Of a DNA stretch of 27,788 nt, positions 1 through 10,239 are shown one piece after another. A program made the translations under genes and the position numbers. The notes under the pieces were generated by a model. The model searched no databases and was not told the DNA's origin. It saw only the letters and a list, made by a program, of their open reading frames with translations. Each line of letters begins with the position of its first letter. Positions within the stretch are counted from its first letter, which is position 1. Source of the DNA: Ophiothrix spiculata (lineage: Eukaryota > Echinodermata > Ophiuroidea > Amphilepidida > Ophiotrichidae). Location of the stretch: NCBI GenBank assembly GCA_000969725.1, contig JXSR01S045750.1; one strand, 5' to 3'.

Positions 1-13
1 GACCTTTCCCTTG

Positions 14-38
14 GGGTCAAAGGTCAAAATAAAGGTCA
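14..38 (+). promoter_or_regulatory. Cluster of AGGTCA nuclear-receptor half-sites (DR1-like)
   Basis: GGGTCA (14-19), one spacer base, then AGGTCA (21-26) form a DR1 arrangement, and a third AGGTCA lies at 33-38. An inverted half (GACCTTT) begins the window. DR1 is the classical site of HNF4- and RXR-type receptors. Such TCAAAGGTCA strings also occur inside invertebrate repeats, so binding is inference only. Confidence 0.25.
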
Positions 39-141
39 AATTCTTAACTTTGATCGATTTCAAAGGTTAAGGTGTCAAATTGTTCGTCTATAGGAACATG
101 AAGTGACATTAAAGTGATTAACTCTTAGATGCTAATATTTG

Positions 142-173
142 CAGAAGAGGAGTATATTTTCAGAAGAGGAGTA
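142..173. repeat. Short direct repeat, 19-bp period
   Basis: The 13-mer CAGAAGAGGAGTA occurs at 142-154 and again at 161-173. It sits in a stretch (about 60-240) that looks like the end of a dispersed repeat rather than unique sequence. Confidence 0.6.
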
Positions 174-212
174 CATCGGAAAGTTGAAAAATTCCCCCAC
201 GTAACTTACCTC

Positions 213-232
213 GTGCCCTTGACAAAGGGCAC
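213..232. other. Perfect 8-bp hairpin GTGCCCTT / AAGGGCAC
   Basis: The arms at 213-220 and 225-232 are exact reverse complements around a 4-nt loop (GACA). No T-run follows closely and this is eukaryotic DNA, so a terminator is not implied. It may be the structured 3' end of a repeat or transcript. Confidence 0.55.
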
Positions 233-240
233 AGTAGCTC

Positions 241-895
241 TAGTTGTATTTGTTTTTGTTCTGTTTTATGATGATGTAATGTTTGTAATTTTATGATATT
301 GAAATGAATTTTAAAAAAATTCTACCGTCTGTTTTTTTGCGATTGTCTTTGGTTGAAGAGCTATTTTCGGGCATGTGTCTTCATTTAAATGCTCACACAT
401 CCCCTCCCCCACATATCCCATCTCCTCACACACACAAGCACACCCCTAGTTGTAATCTGTCATCAACAATTAAATAAAATATATAGCTAAGAATATATGG
501 CCTTAAAATGAAATACAGTTAGTATAATTTTCCCTATAAATATAATATTCATAATAAAACACCCCAGAAAACCAAGACAACTATTTAACTATAACAGGAA
601 ATCAAGGAAGACACAATGTAAACAAAGATGTGATTTGATCTCCTCAACATGGAAAAAAAAGAAAGTTTTCAAATTTGGAACATGATTTTTGTGTCAAATT
701 TGATACCCCATAAAACTAGGGGAGAAATGAAGACAGTCCCCATAGTGTGAATCACTGTCTGCTGGAAGGTTCACTCACAGATTGACGGACTTGCTGTCAA
801 TCTTTTGTCTTCATGGCAGATTTTATTTCACAATTTGTACTTTGTAATAGGCCTATCATATTAGAATGTAGTGTATATATGTGTATACTGATATA
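241..895. other. Non-coding, AT-rich stretch
   Basis: I see no supported gene. It holds a short CA-rich patch (about 408-446) and A/T-rich sequence with no convincing open frame or splice-flanked exon. Confidence 0.6.
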
Positions 896-1175
896 AGGGT
901 GAAAACATAGTGGGCCTCCAAACAAAATTTTCGCTACCAAACATTTTGTCGTGACATCACCAAATACTTGCCATCGAATTTAAAGTATGAACCGGTAACA
1001 AACATTTTGTGCAATGTATATGGGAATTCAATACATGTGCAATATAGCGCAAAATTTTATTTGGTCTCAACTTGGTGTTGAATTTATTTTATTTGGAGTC
1101 ACTGGTCATTTTGACGTCATGACCAAATGTTTGGTAGCGAAAATTTTGTTTGGAGGCGGAGTATGTTTACACCCT
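896..1175. mobile_element. MITE with ~60-bp terminal inverted repeats
   Basis: The left end starts AGGGTGAAAACATA and the right end finishes TATGTTTACACCCT. After those ends the arms share CCTCCAAACAAAATTTTCGC and then TACCAAACATTT, running to a GACATCA/GACGTCA motif near 960. The element is about 280 bp with no coding capacity, which is the form of a non-autonomous DNA transposon. The left flank is TA and the right flank AA, so a TA duplication is possible but not intact. A diverged relative lies at 25150-25262. Confidence 0.85.
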
Positions 1176-3261
1176 AAAGCTTTTTAGTTAAATAAAGATC
1201 AGCTCGGGTAGAAATTTACAGTCCAAAGTCTATTGTTTGTTAACATAATAATCATCCCAATAAATAGTGTTCCTTTAGTCAATAATGACCATTTTTCCCA
1301 ATCTGTATTTGCAAGCCAGACAATCTTCTGTCTCTCTCTTGATGGTGTCAATGCAACTAATTGCAATTTCTCACCTTAGCACTAAAAGTAAGCACTGCTG
1401 TGTTTTTTCTCTATGTCTTTCCTATTACTACGATTAAATATTGTTTCAGTCACCTCAAGTGCTTGTTGGGCCTAGCTACTTACCAAGACCCAATTCTTGA
1501 AGAGCATGGCAGTAGTTTGACCCATGGAGGTGAGAAAATCGGCAAAAGAAAAGGGGGCATAGTCCCGATGGAGTGAGTTCAATGTTTGATTACTGTATCT
1601 TAGGTGCTTGTCTTGACTTTTTTTCTTGCAATAAATGGATGGCACTATAATCATCAGAACTTAACTCTTGTTGAAAAGTGTATTTATTAAAGATGATGTA
1701 GTTCATTACAAATAGTTTTGTTTTATGTAACATTTTGAGAAAGGTTATTTCACTTTAAGAACAAAAATGTTGATTTTATAAATATCTATAGCTGTATGTT
1801 TGGCAGAGAATCTATTTGATTTTTGTAGTGATGCTGGTTAGATGATGAAGGGAGATTTCCACAGATATTGAATTGTGTTTATGGATAATTCCCGGGGTGG
1901 GGGAGGGGGGGGGGGGTATAATTAGTAGCTATAAATGTGGCCAGATCTGTTTGCACATTTGTAATATCATACAAAACATCATTTTTGGTATGAAATTATC
2001 TCATATTTTCAACAAATTTAGCTTTTGTGCACAAAAAGATTGACAATTTAAAATAATATCATGCCAAAATTTTTGTTTTAAATTACAAATGCTGTCTTTG
2101 ATTAAACACATTCACAGATAGAGATGCCGACCAATTTCAACCGTAAGTCCTGCAGTGTGTATTTTTGACCCAATTTCAGTAGAATCCATCATCTATGTGG
2201 TATAATAACTCCAATACTCACAATGCATCTCATCTCTGTAAAGCCATAGGCTTCCCCTATGGAGGAAACTAGGGCTATCTAATGAACTCCACATAGTCAT
2301 AACTGCAAGGCTGGCATTGATGATGGCTAGATCTCAACATCACCAGCTCCTAGATCCTACGAGTGTTAAGTTACACACTCCCTAACTTACACAAAAAAGG
2401 AACCCTTATATAAATAGGGGATATTTCGATCGAAAACATAGTGGTATGATCAATGAAATTAATTTTGTTGTGGTTAATAGAAAAATAGCTATTTGAAATA
2501 GGTTATCATCTGAACTCAATTTGATTATTTCTGAGCTGAAAGGGGTCTACTGATGACAGCTAAATGGTGCAAAGTCAGTGCATGTTTTTGAGCACCTCCA
2601 TGATCAAGTGTTGATAAGTAGCTTGTGTCTTCCAGGTATGTGAGGGGGAACTCCAAAGGATTCAGCTTGCTTCTTTGTGCAAGTTAGGTTATCATGTTAC
2701 ATCGAAAGAGGAAATGTGAAGAGGTGGAAGCAATGCATGATGGGATATAGTTAGAGGGCTCGTGACCTGAACTCTCTATGAAGTAGGATTTGCATTTTAT
2801 GCTAATTTTGTTGATAGGGATTTTATTCTAGTGATAAGGGTCGCAAGATTGAAGCTTCTTGATTTGACTTGAGGATAGATGCGGTGGATTTTGATATTTC
2901 TTTACTGGCTTGCTATTGATTTCCATCACTAGACTTGCTTTCAGTGATTCTAAATTATGTAACAGGTTATATAGCTAATATTATTATTATATCCACCATA
3001 GAAACTTCAGACAAGCTTAAAATCACAAATGATTCTTTTAAGTTTTATTAAAAGAGACATTTTAATGGCGTTGATCAATAGTAACATACTGTCAGACATT
3101 TTTTACCAATATTTCAGGGATACGAGATCTTGATTATTCTTGTGAAAATGCATAGGACTCCAAATCAGGGTTGAGGTTGCAAGTTTGATCCCTTGTGAGC
3201 CTATATCACACTTTGTGGGATAAGACAATCAAATTAGAAATGAATGTAAATGGGTTTGTTA
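1176..3261. other. Non-coding stretch
   Basis: There is no supported gene. The 71-codon frame at 1361-1576 (+) and a 60-codon frame opposite it are no longer than chance allows. Notable items are a G-run at 1894-1916 (almost uninterrupted G, a potential quadruplex) and a short hairpin CCATAGG...CCTATGG near 2243-2262. Confidence 0.55.
1894..1916 (+). repeat. G-homopolymer tract
   Basis: Twenty-three bases that are G apart from one T and one A. It is a low-complexity tract with quadruplex potential. Confidence 0.85.
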
Positions 3262-3265
3262 TTAA

Positions 3266-5030
3266 GGTGGCCTAGCACAGATAGAATTCCTCCATTTATT
3301 TTCCTTATTTTTTGATATATGGTGTTGTCTCATGGAAACAAATAACAGCACGGACATGTCAAAGTTGGTGTTGGTCATGCTTTGACTAACCGAGATTTAT
3401 TCTCTACTTTCATCATAGCCATATACAATATTAATTTTTCGGTAATGTATGATATAACTTTTTGTGTGATAGAACACTTTTGTACTCTCCAGACAGCACA
3501 GACTGAAGAAAGACTCCCAGACAGTCCGGTCTAGGATTCTAGCTTTGTAGTACATTCAAAGATCAACCTTTATATCTATCAATAAATTGATAATTATTAA
3601 AAGAAATCAAATTATATAAGATGCAAGACAACATAGTCTTGATCACCAATTTTTTCAAGGTGTTACACTTTCCAATCTCCACAGAGATCTTAGATTATTA
3701 TAAATGAGATTAATATAACTTTTGTAGTATATAAGAAACTGGATGTAGCGAAAAAGAAAGTATTAGACAGCTCGGTCTATACAGAGACTTTTAATTAGTC
3801 AAAGATGCTAGACAGCCCGGTCTCGATCTTTATTTATCCGGAATTAGAAGATAAAATAAAACTCCAGATCTGAAAACCAATTTTTCAGAATAAGAAAGTA
3901 TTAGACAGCTCGGTCTTTACAGAGACTTTTAATTAGTCAAAGATGCTAGACAGCTCGGTCTCGATCTATATTGATCAGGAATAAGAATCTATATTTTTTC
4001 CAATATAAACTTGAGTATAACATATATATTAAATGTTTGTCAATGTCTTTTGCAAAAGTACATGTTATGGCCAAAAACTTTAAAATAAAGCTCACGTTTA
4101 CACAATTATTTTCCTCACTACGGGAGTGGAGGGTGGGTTTTTCACAACCTTCTCGATTAGCTAATAAAACATGTTATGAGCTTTTATCATAATTCACTCT
4201 CCTTTCCTACAATGCCCTTTGCTGCCTGAATGAATATCAATAGCCACCTTCATTGACAAACAATCATTACACCAGATCAGCATAAAGAATTTAATGACCC
4301 GCCATAAAACTGGCTCAGAATTGGTAACTGGCTGTTCACACTACATTATTAGAACTGGGAGTTCACATGGCATAATTACTGACCGGGTTAGCCTTTTTCC
4401 AACACCATCAATTTTACAAAGTCCAACTCTCCCTCGGATACCTCAGGCAGAGTTGGTTTTATTTTTCCCATAGACAATCTTGTTTTCATTTTTGACAAGC
4501 ATCATGAAAACCTATTTTCATATGTGCTGATCACATTTCTGAAATAAAAAGGGGGTCACCGACTTATTTTTTGACAAAAATCCATCTAAAAAACACTCTG
4601 TTTTACCACTTGTTACCATTGACTTCTATGGTAAAATTAAAATAGATAAGACAAAAGCACTTATAATTAAAAAACGGCTCAATTTTTTTCTCTTTTTTAC
4701 ATGCGTTTAGGTCCTTATATAGTTATTTAAAATTCCGTAATAAATAAATTTGGTCACTGACTTACTTCTAGAAATATTAAGCAAAATTAAGCATTTGGCA
4801 TTTTAGCAATGACTTATTCCTTAAGCAATGTGCGCTTTGAGCCCTGCACCGTCAGGAGTAACATGCATGGTATTATGCGTGAATATAAAAATGACACACG
4901 TGTAAGATCACGTTTTATTAAAGCGCAAGATAAAGTACGCTAAAAGCCTGGGATAAATACTTTGAAATTGTGTTCAACACTGCTGATAGCAGTTCACTCA
5001 TGTCTGACACCGTTTCTGTGCTAGGCCACC
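3266..5030. mobile_element. TTAA-flanked inverted-terminal-repeat element (piggyBac-like, non-autonomous)
   Basis: The 16-bp end GGTGGCCTAGCACAGA (3266-3281) is matched exactly in inverse by 5015-5030. TTAA lies immediately outside both ends (3262-3265 and 5031-5034). A TTAA target duplication is the signature of piggyBac-type transposition. The TIR sequence is not one I recognise from characterised piggyBac elements, so the superfamily is inferred from the duplication alone. The 1765-bp interior has no long open frame and hence no transposase. It carries the 138-bp tandem duplication at 3752-3992. Confidence 0.7.
3519..3992. repeat. Tandem duplication (138-bp period) with repeated AGACAG-N3-GGTCT motif
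   Basis: The block beginning TATTAGACAG at 3761 recurs at 3899, near-identical for about 100 bp. Within each unit the motif AGACAGYYCGGTCT appears twice, 45 bp apart: 3765, 3810, 3903 and 3948. A fifth, isolated copy is at 3519. The motif has AGAC/GTCT half-palindromes. The array lies in the left half of the TTAA-flanked element, where subterminal transposase-binding repeats are common. That role is inference. Confidence 0.8.
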
Positions 5031-5034
5031 TTAA

Positions 5035-5386
5035 AAGAAACAGATAGCAAGATCCTGTCCATGTCTGCATTTTGTGTGTTTAACCCTATATTTGTGTACT
5101 TGGTGGTGAGCATTATTCTATGTTAAACATGAGGAACATAGAATACCGCTAGCATCCCAGATCTTAATGGTGTTTCTATAGGAGTTGTACACCAAAATAA
5201 GTAGTCATGATCTGGTGTAACCAGACATTTTCATATTCATTGAGGGGTAAGCAGGCAGGAAGCAAAATATTCAGCTGGGCCAATATTCGCAAATAAGCTA
5301 ACTATGTGAATTTTGAAGGTATCTATAAACAAGGCAATTTTAAAAGGATGCCACTATTTAAGCAGCATCTTACTATGTAATAGGAC
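5035..5386. other. Non-coding spacer
   Basis: Unique-looking AT-rich sequence between the TTAA-flanked element and the retroelement tail. I see no gene. Confidence 0.5.
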
Positions 5387-5560
5387 ATCAATCAATCAAT
5401 CAATCAATATTTATTTCTACAATCTTTAAACAAATAAGATTAAACTTATTTAGAGAGGACAGTAGTACCGATTTAGGCCTGTGAGACGGGGACAAGGACA
5501 GGGACTGGGACAGTTCGAAAACGTGTGTTCAATATTCCATACATGTTTGGATTAAGTTTT
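5387..5560 (-). mobile_element. 3' end of a minus-strand retroelement with (TGAT)n tail
   Basis: On the plus strand (ATCA)n runs from 5387 to 5408. Read on the minus strand the sequence ends AATAAAT, then ATTGATTGATTG and so on: a polyadenylation-like hexamer directly followed by a 4-bp tandem tail. This is the usual 3' end of CR1/L2-like non-LTR elements and their SINEs. The upstream part of the element is not identifiable with certainty; the frame at 5563-5979 could belong to it. Confidence 0.5.
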
Positions 5561-5562
5561 TT

Positions 5563-5979
5563 TTAGTTGGGTCCAAAAACATTCAAAGATTTGTTAGCTT
5601 TCATTGCTTTAATGAGTGAATTCCAGTTTAATTTAAAAGGCACCTTGAAACACCCAAGATGTATTATTTTGCACCTTGTCCACCTTTCATCTGTACTATG
5701 TTCATCCATCATGGCATTATACAAGATGATCTGTATACAGAACATCCTGTCTTTATTTAATAAAAAAGATAATATAAGTGTTGTAGACAGTACGAAGACC
5801 CTTATACTGTTTAAGATAGAGCCGAGCGCATCCGCTGGAATTTTGTAGCCGTCAGATATGCAAAGGCACTTTGATAACAGCAGGGTTCGGCCATGCACCA
5901 GTAAGTAGCCTGGCCTACTTTTGATCATCAAATAAAATGTTATCATTTGCTTTATCAGAGGGGAAGGGGAAATCATCAA
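5563..5979 (-). CDS. Unrecognised 138-codon open frame, possibly a retroelement relic
   Basis: This is the longest open frame in the window. I do not recognise the product. The residues are mixed, with a hydrophobic stretch about residues 60-75 (VFVLSTTLILSFLL). There are no zinc-knuckle or reverse-transcriptase motifs. A 93-codon frame overlaps it on the plus strand, so the whole block is low in stop codons in both directions. It lies directly upstream, on the minus strand, of a sequence ending in a (TGAT)n tail, so a truncated retroelement is one explanation. A chance frame in a lower-stop segment is another. There is no splice or promoter evidence for a host gene. Confidence 0.2.
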   Translation of the reverse strand: MMISPSPLIKQMITFYLMIKSRPGYLLVHGRTLLLSKCLCISDGYKIPADALGSILNSIRVFVLSTTLILSFLLNKDRMFCIQIILYNAMMDEHSTDERWTRCKIIHLGCFKVPFKLNWNSLIKAMKANKSLNVFGPN

Positions 5980-6984
5980 TATTGAATAAACAAGTCCAAG
6001 AATTTTCTATATTAAAAGGTGTTTTATTGATGTTTTGAGAAGGATATAAGAAGAGAATGAATGTGTTAATGATATTTTAAGTTGATGTGGAAATTACCAC
6101 TTTCATTTGGACAGCATTTTTTTATTTTTTATTTCCTTCAAAAATACTAATTGTTATCTATTTCTAATTAATTATTTTCAATCTTCTTTTCAAATAACTT
6201 TCTCCTTTCAAGTATACAAAAATGTTTTTGTGTATAATTTTCCTGCATGAATTTGTATGAACTTAACTTGAGAATTATGCACATTATGCACATACCCAAG
6301 GTATAAGAAAACATTTACAACGAAAAAGACCTTTTATATAATTACAAATTGTTAAGAACGTTAAGAAATAAACTTAATTTTCACTGTAAATGTGGCTGCC
6401 AGGGGACTTTCGAAGAGTTTCTAAGAGGAGGTACTATGTGGTAGCAACATACCAGATTGTGCTACATTTTCCAAATGACCGCCTCCTTTAAAAGTACCCC
6501 CCCCCCCTCCCCGATGATTTAGCCCGAGTCCAAAATCTTGTCTCAATCATATATATAGCTGCTATCAATCATAACATTTCTGAATGTTTTGTGATGTCAT
6601 GTGTGTGACCCAGATTTATGTCATAAATTCATTACTGAAATGTATCAGGGAGTCAAGCAGTATGGAACGGTTCAAATTGGACAGGAACATCCCATTCAGT
6701 GACTATTTTCCTATATTATCTATATCTAAAAGTAGGTTACTACACACACACCATGACTGAGATTTCATTGGATTTTATTATTTTAATTTCACATGTGTTT
6801 TGTGTATGAAAAAGCACTGCATTTTTAAATAGAGAAAAAATAAAGGGTTTAAATTCAGAATCAATGGACATGATAAAATCTTATTTTGCATCTTATTTAG
6901 GTCCAAAAACATTGAGGGCGACTGAGGCAAGTACTAAATTCCTTGATTTAAGATGAGGTTACTTCTGTCCTAGGGTTTCCAGAA
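5980..6984. other. Non-coding stretch
   Basis: No gene is supported. It contains a C-rich tract at about 6497-6514 and AT-rich low-complexity sequence around 6117-6200. Confidence 0.55.
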
Positions 6985-6986
6985 TA

Positions 6987-7350
6987 CGCCCGGGAAGTAG
7001 TGATGTCATAATTTTGGTATTAATATAATGTTTGGTTCCAAACAAACGTGGTGGACAGTTTTACCACATGTTAAGTCTATGGGGAAAGAAGTCAAGACTC
7101 CTATTTGATACCATACCATTCGTCTAAAACGAAAATAAGGGAAAACATGCTGAAGGTTGTGATCACAAGCCAAAACGGGATCCCTGCCGTTATTTTGTTT
7201 TCCAACCGAGAAAAATCATTCTGATTTGTATGTATTTTCTGTTAATACGTGTGATCAGTGGAACCACTCAGGACATGATCACTTGTTTGGAACCAGATCG
7301 CACGTGTTGGGCTAATTATCATAAATGTGACGTCACTACTTCCCCCGGCG
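6987..7350. mobile_element. TA-flanked MITE with CGCC-GGG ends
   Basis: The left end is TA then CGCCCGGGAAGTAGTGATGTCA. The right end is the inverse of CGCCGGGGGAAGTAGTGACG followed by TCA, then TA. TA on both sides (6985-6986 and 7351-7352) is the Tc1/mariner-type target duplication. A second shared block, GGTTCCAAACAA, lies about 50-60 bp inside each end and extends the arms to roughly 75 bp. There is no transposase. The 66-codon minus-strand frame over the right arm is incidental. Confidence 0.8.
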
Positions 7351-7352
7351 TA

Positions 7353-8128
7353 TATGCTAACAATAATCATTGAACCACTGACCAAATTGATTGTCAGACA
7401 AAACATATGCTGGATCATGGTTCGGATCAGACGTACTATCATAGTTAGCCATTTAATTCAACAATCGTTGGATGGTAGGGAATTCCAATTTGTTTCATGA
7501 ATCAGTGGTGTGTCCCAATTAAACATCCGTGTGACATCTTCAGTTGCCAGGTGAGCCATACCAGAAACACCTAGAAATACCACTCAAAAATCCCTCCTAT
7601 GATTGACGTTTATGATGGACATAGATCTCTTCTTGACCTATTTACTGGTACAAATTTGTGCATTTTTGCAGTCATTGTTCGCTCTGTAATTGTTGTCAGC
7701 ATTAGTGTGTCTGGTATGAGTTGAATGATTTCCTTCGATTGAACATTCTGTAATGTATGGTGTGAGGTTAACTAGAAACATGCACATGTTGTCTGTTTTA
7801 CATTGTCTCATATATGTGATACTGCATGCAGTATGTAGGTGAAAAGCCAAAGGGGCAATTCCAAGTTCAGCAAAATTATCTCTACAAATTAAGTCTTTGT
7901 ATGGTTTTGTTGGTTTTTACCCCGTTTTTACATGATGATGCTCAAACTTTGCATGGTTTTACTGGCCAAAACATTGTCATTCTAAATGAACATTTTCATT
8001 CTAAATTTTCCACATGATGTAAATTTTTTACCATCATGCAAAATACTTAAATGGTTTCAAATGCTTAATGACGTGTATGCATATGATTGTTGTAACATGG
8101 AATTCTACAAATGAAGATATTGTAACTT
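7353..8128. other. Non-coding stretch
   Basis: No gene is supported. The short frames here (62-70 codons) are within chance expectation for this base composition. Confidence 0.5.
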
Positions 8129-8636
8129 TGCCATCATGTCTTGTTTCCATGGGACATGCGTGGCATAGCGGAAAAGTTCTCGACTGTTAATCACAGGGTA
8201 TTAAGAGTCGTGGGTTCGAAACCGGTGCGCGGCGTGTGTAGTGTCCTTGAGCAAGATACTTACCCTAATGTGCTCCTCTCTATCCAGGTGTCAAATGGGT
8301 ACCGGCTTTCTTCAATGCTGGGAAGGTAACAGACTCACGGGGAAGGAGGTGTGGCGAACCCCTCACCGCAAATATAACGATTTGTGGAGTCTGGCCCAAA
8401 TGCTTTGTAAGAGAGATGGGCACTCCGACCTGTGAAATACAGGCCGTCCCCTTTACCTTTACCTTACCTTGTTTCCAGTAAGATTTTTTGTACAGGTTGT
8501 AATGAATGGTGTTAGTGATGAAATTTGTATAATTAGCAGACCTCATCACATTTTTGCATTTCAGATGCTGTATTATTGCTAACATTATTCATGAAAACCT
8601 GTACAAAAAATCTTACTGGAAACAAGGTATGATGGG
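8129..8636. mobile_element. MITE interrupted by a SINE in its left arm
   Basis: A 32-bp segment at 8467-8498 is the exact reverse complement of 8596-8627. The right arm continues with TATGATGGG to about 8636. Its inverse is not next to the left arm but is found 318 bp upstream as CCATCATGTCTTGTTTCC (8131-8148), just before the SINE at 8150. The SINE therefore split the left arm, and without it the element is about 180 bp. A diverged second copy is at 26000-26660. No target duplication is clear. Confidence 0.8.
8150..8467 (+). mobile_element. tRNA-derived SINE (Asn-tRNA-like head), full length
   Basis: The RNA polymerase III A box TGGCATAGCGG is at 8161-8171 and the B box GGTTCGAAACC at 8213-8223. 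The anticodon region CGACTGTTAATC resembles tRNA-Asn(GTT), with a few extra bases before the T arm. A conserved-type SINE core follows at 8241-8305 (TCCTTGAGCAAGATACTTA and CCAGGTGTCAAATGGGTACC). The 3' end is a (TTTACC)n tail at about 8452-8468. A 10-bp direct repeat CTTGTTTCCA flanks it (8140-8149 and 8468-8477), the target-site duplication. SINEs do not code; the short frames across it are spurious. Confidence 0.9.
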
Positions 8637-8644
8637 AAGATCCA

Positions 8645-8870
8645 GATCACCGGCGTGTCCAGGATATTTTCCTGCGGGGGGGCTAAGAGGGGCTTTCAGT
8701 ATTTTGCGGGGGCTTGAAGCCTAAAAACATCAAAAATTGGCTGATTTTGCATGATTTTTAAGAAAGTGCGGGGGGCTTCAGCACCAAAAGCCCCCTCCTG
8801 GATTTTTTACTAAAACTTTTGTGGGGGGGGGGGGGGCATTCTCCCCTTGCTCCTACCTGGCTTCTACTGC
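8645..8870. repeat. G-rich degenerate transposable-element fragment
   Basis: It begins CCGGCGTGTCCAGGATATTTTC and ends near CCTACCTGGCTTC, with runs of G (14 G at 8823-8836) and two diverged blocks of the form GCGGGGG-GCTT...CCNAAA. Palindromic CCAGGAT...CCTGG elements with G-rich interiors are frequent in marine invertebrate genomes. Family and exact ends are uncertain. Confidence 0.45.
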
Positions 8871-9400
8871 TACTGCAGGTGATGCAGCAATATCATTCCT
8901 CAATTTATTTTTTCCTTTCTAATCAGTATGTTTCCGGTAAGTTTGAATAGTGCCGGTTTATTGTTTATTTGATCAAATATTTGTGGTTGAAAGTTAAAAG
9001 GTGCTTGATAAATGCTAGTTGAAAACATACAAAAAGATAAAAAAAATGAGTTCATATCACTGTTTTGAATATTATAACGTGCCTATTGTCATACTGACAA
9101 TGTCTGAAGACATTATGAATGTATTTCCGTTTCTATATTTAGCTTTATGTTGACTAGTTTACAACTTCGTATCGGAAAGATAACCTATTAAATAGCGTAA
9201 TTCATCTGTAAACAAGGTCTCGTAACATTTGAATAACATATGGCTAAGGTTATCTAGATGTAATAATTTAAGGGAGATTGTGTCATCAATGTTACCCATT
9301 TTAAAGATGACACACACACCACCGATGCATAAGATGTCAGATTTTCAGGAAAAAATCAATGTAGGGATCATGGGTGAATCATGTCATAAAAAGATTTGAA
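8871..9400. other. Non-coding stretch
   Basis: No gene is supported; AT-rich, with a short (CA)n at about 9311-9320. Confidence 0.5.
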
Positions 9401-9401
9401 A

Positions 9402-9536
9402 AATTTTACTCTTACAAAGAGTAAGATATAGCTTGTAAAGAGTGAATTTTTACTCTTTTGAATAAAGATGCAGTAGTTTTACTCAGAAAGAGTAGAATTT
9501 CTCTCTTCTATTGAGTAATGTCCAAGAAAGAGTGAC
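9402..9536. repeat. Array of scattered ACTCTT/AAGAGT motifs with a hairpin
   Basis: ACTCTT or AAGAGT recurs about seven times in 135 bp. The first pair forms the hairpin TTACTCTT (9406-9413) / AAGAGTAA (9417-9424). It ends just before the SINE at 9543. It may be an older repeat that the SINE landed beside; function unknown. Confidence 0.5.
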
Positions 9537-9542
9537 TACGTG

Positions 9543-9862
9543 GGCGCTTGTGGTCTAGCGGAACAGAGCAGGACTCATGATCAGAAGGTTGTGAGTTCGA
9601 GCCCCGCTAGTGCCAACGTGTTGTGAACCTGGGCAAATCACTTTATCACACTTGCTTCGTCGACCCGAGCGTATTGGGGAGCTGTTTAGGGGGGAATATC
9701 ACAACCTAAGTGCTGATAGGTCTGTGCCTTTGGTCATTGGCCGCAAATGGCATAGTTTAAGGCGAAATGGTTCTGACGATTCCCTTGTTACGGCGTAATA
9801 ATAATGGCCAGCGCTTTGTATCCACTGGAAAAGGTGCAATATAAATGCCGGAATTATTATTG
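9543..9862 (+). mobile_element. tRNA-derived SINE (Met-tRNA-like head, L2/CR1-like 3' tail)
   Basis: Positions 9543-9614 fold as a 72-nt tRNA-like domain: acceptor stem GGCGCTT with TAGTGCC, A box TGGTCTAGCGG (9551-9561), B box GAGTTCGAGCC (9593-9603). The segment ACTCATGATCAGAAGG followed by TTGTGAGTTCGA resembles elongator tRNA-Met (CAT). The anticodon stem is degenerate, so it is not a functional tRNA. The 3' end reads CAGCGCTTTGTA, then GTGCAATATAAATG and an (ATT)n tail at about 9852-9862, the form of SINEs mobilised by L2/CR1-type LINEs. No clear target duplication was found. Confidence 0.88.
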
Positions 9863-10149
9863 TTAACTCTGTTGTCTGCAACCACAATGAGATGCTCTCA
9901 TATGCAATAAGCTTAGCCTTAGTTCTAACCCAAATCTAAAACCTTAACTCAATTGTTAACCCTGTTGGTTCTCCGTATAGTTGCAATGAAAATTTAGCAT
10001 CCTTTTGATTTCTTGTTTTTTTTGATTGGTTATAATGTTACCTGATCTATTATAAATAGAGAGCTACTGGTCTTTACTAATATAATAAATTTATGATATT
10101 TCATAACTATATATTTTCGTTTTGTTGCATAATTTGTGTAATTGTCTTG
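9863..10149. other. Non-coding spacer
   Basis: AT-rich sequence with no gene signal. Confidence 0.5.
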
Positions 10150-10239
10150 AATGTTATACCATAAAGGATATCCAGTCCAGATTTAGTAACAAATCAATGT
10201 TATACCAAGGAGTTAACTTAAGATCTGGAATTTGATTGA

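Noticed and set aside
2724..2750. GGAAGCAATGCATGATGGGATA as a further end of the 8129-8636 MITE
   Set aside because: Only about 20 bp are similar and no second arm or interior match was found nearby.
4200..5270. Inverted similarity between 4210-4290 and 5205-5260 (shared TTACACCAGATCA)
   Set aside because: Beyond the 13-mer the match is patchy, and one side lies outside the TTAA-flanked element, so it is probably chance or an unresolvable older repeat.
9543..9614. Functional tRNA-Met gene
   Set aside because: The acceptor stem and boxes are good, but the anticodon stem does not pair and the sequence continues into a SINE body with an (ATT)n tail.
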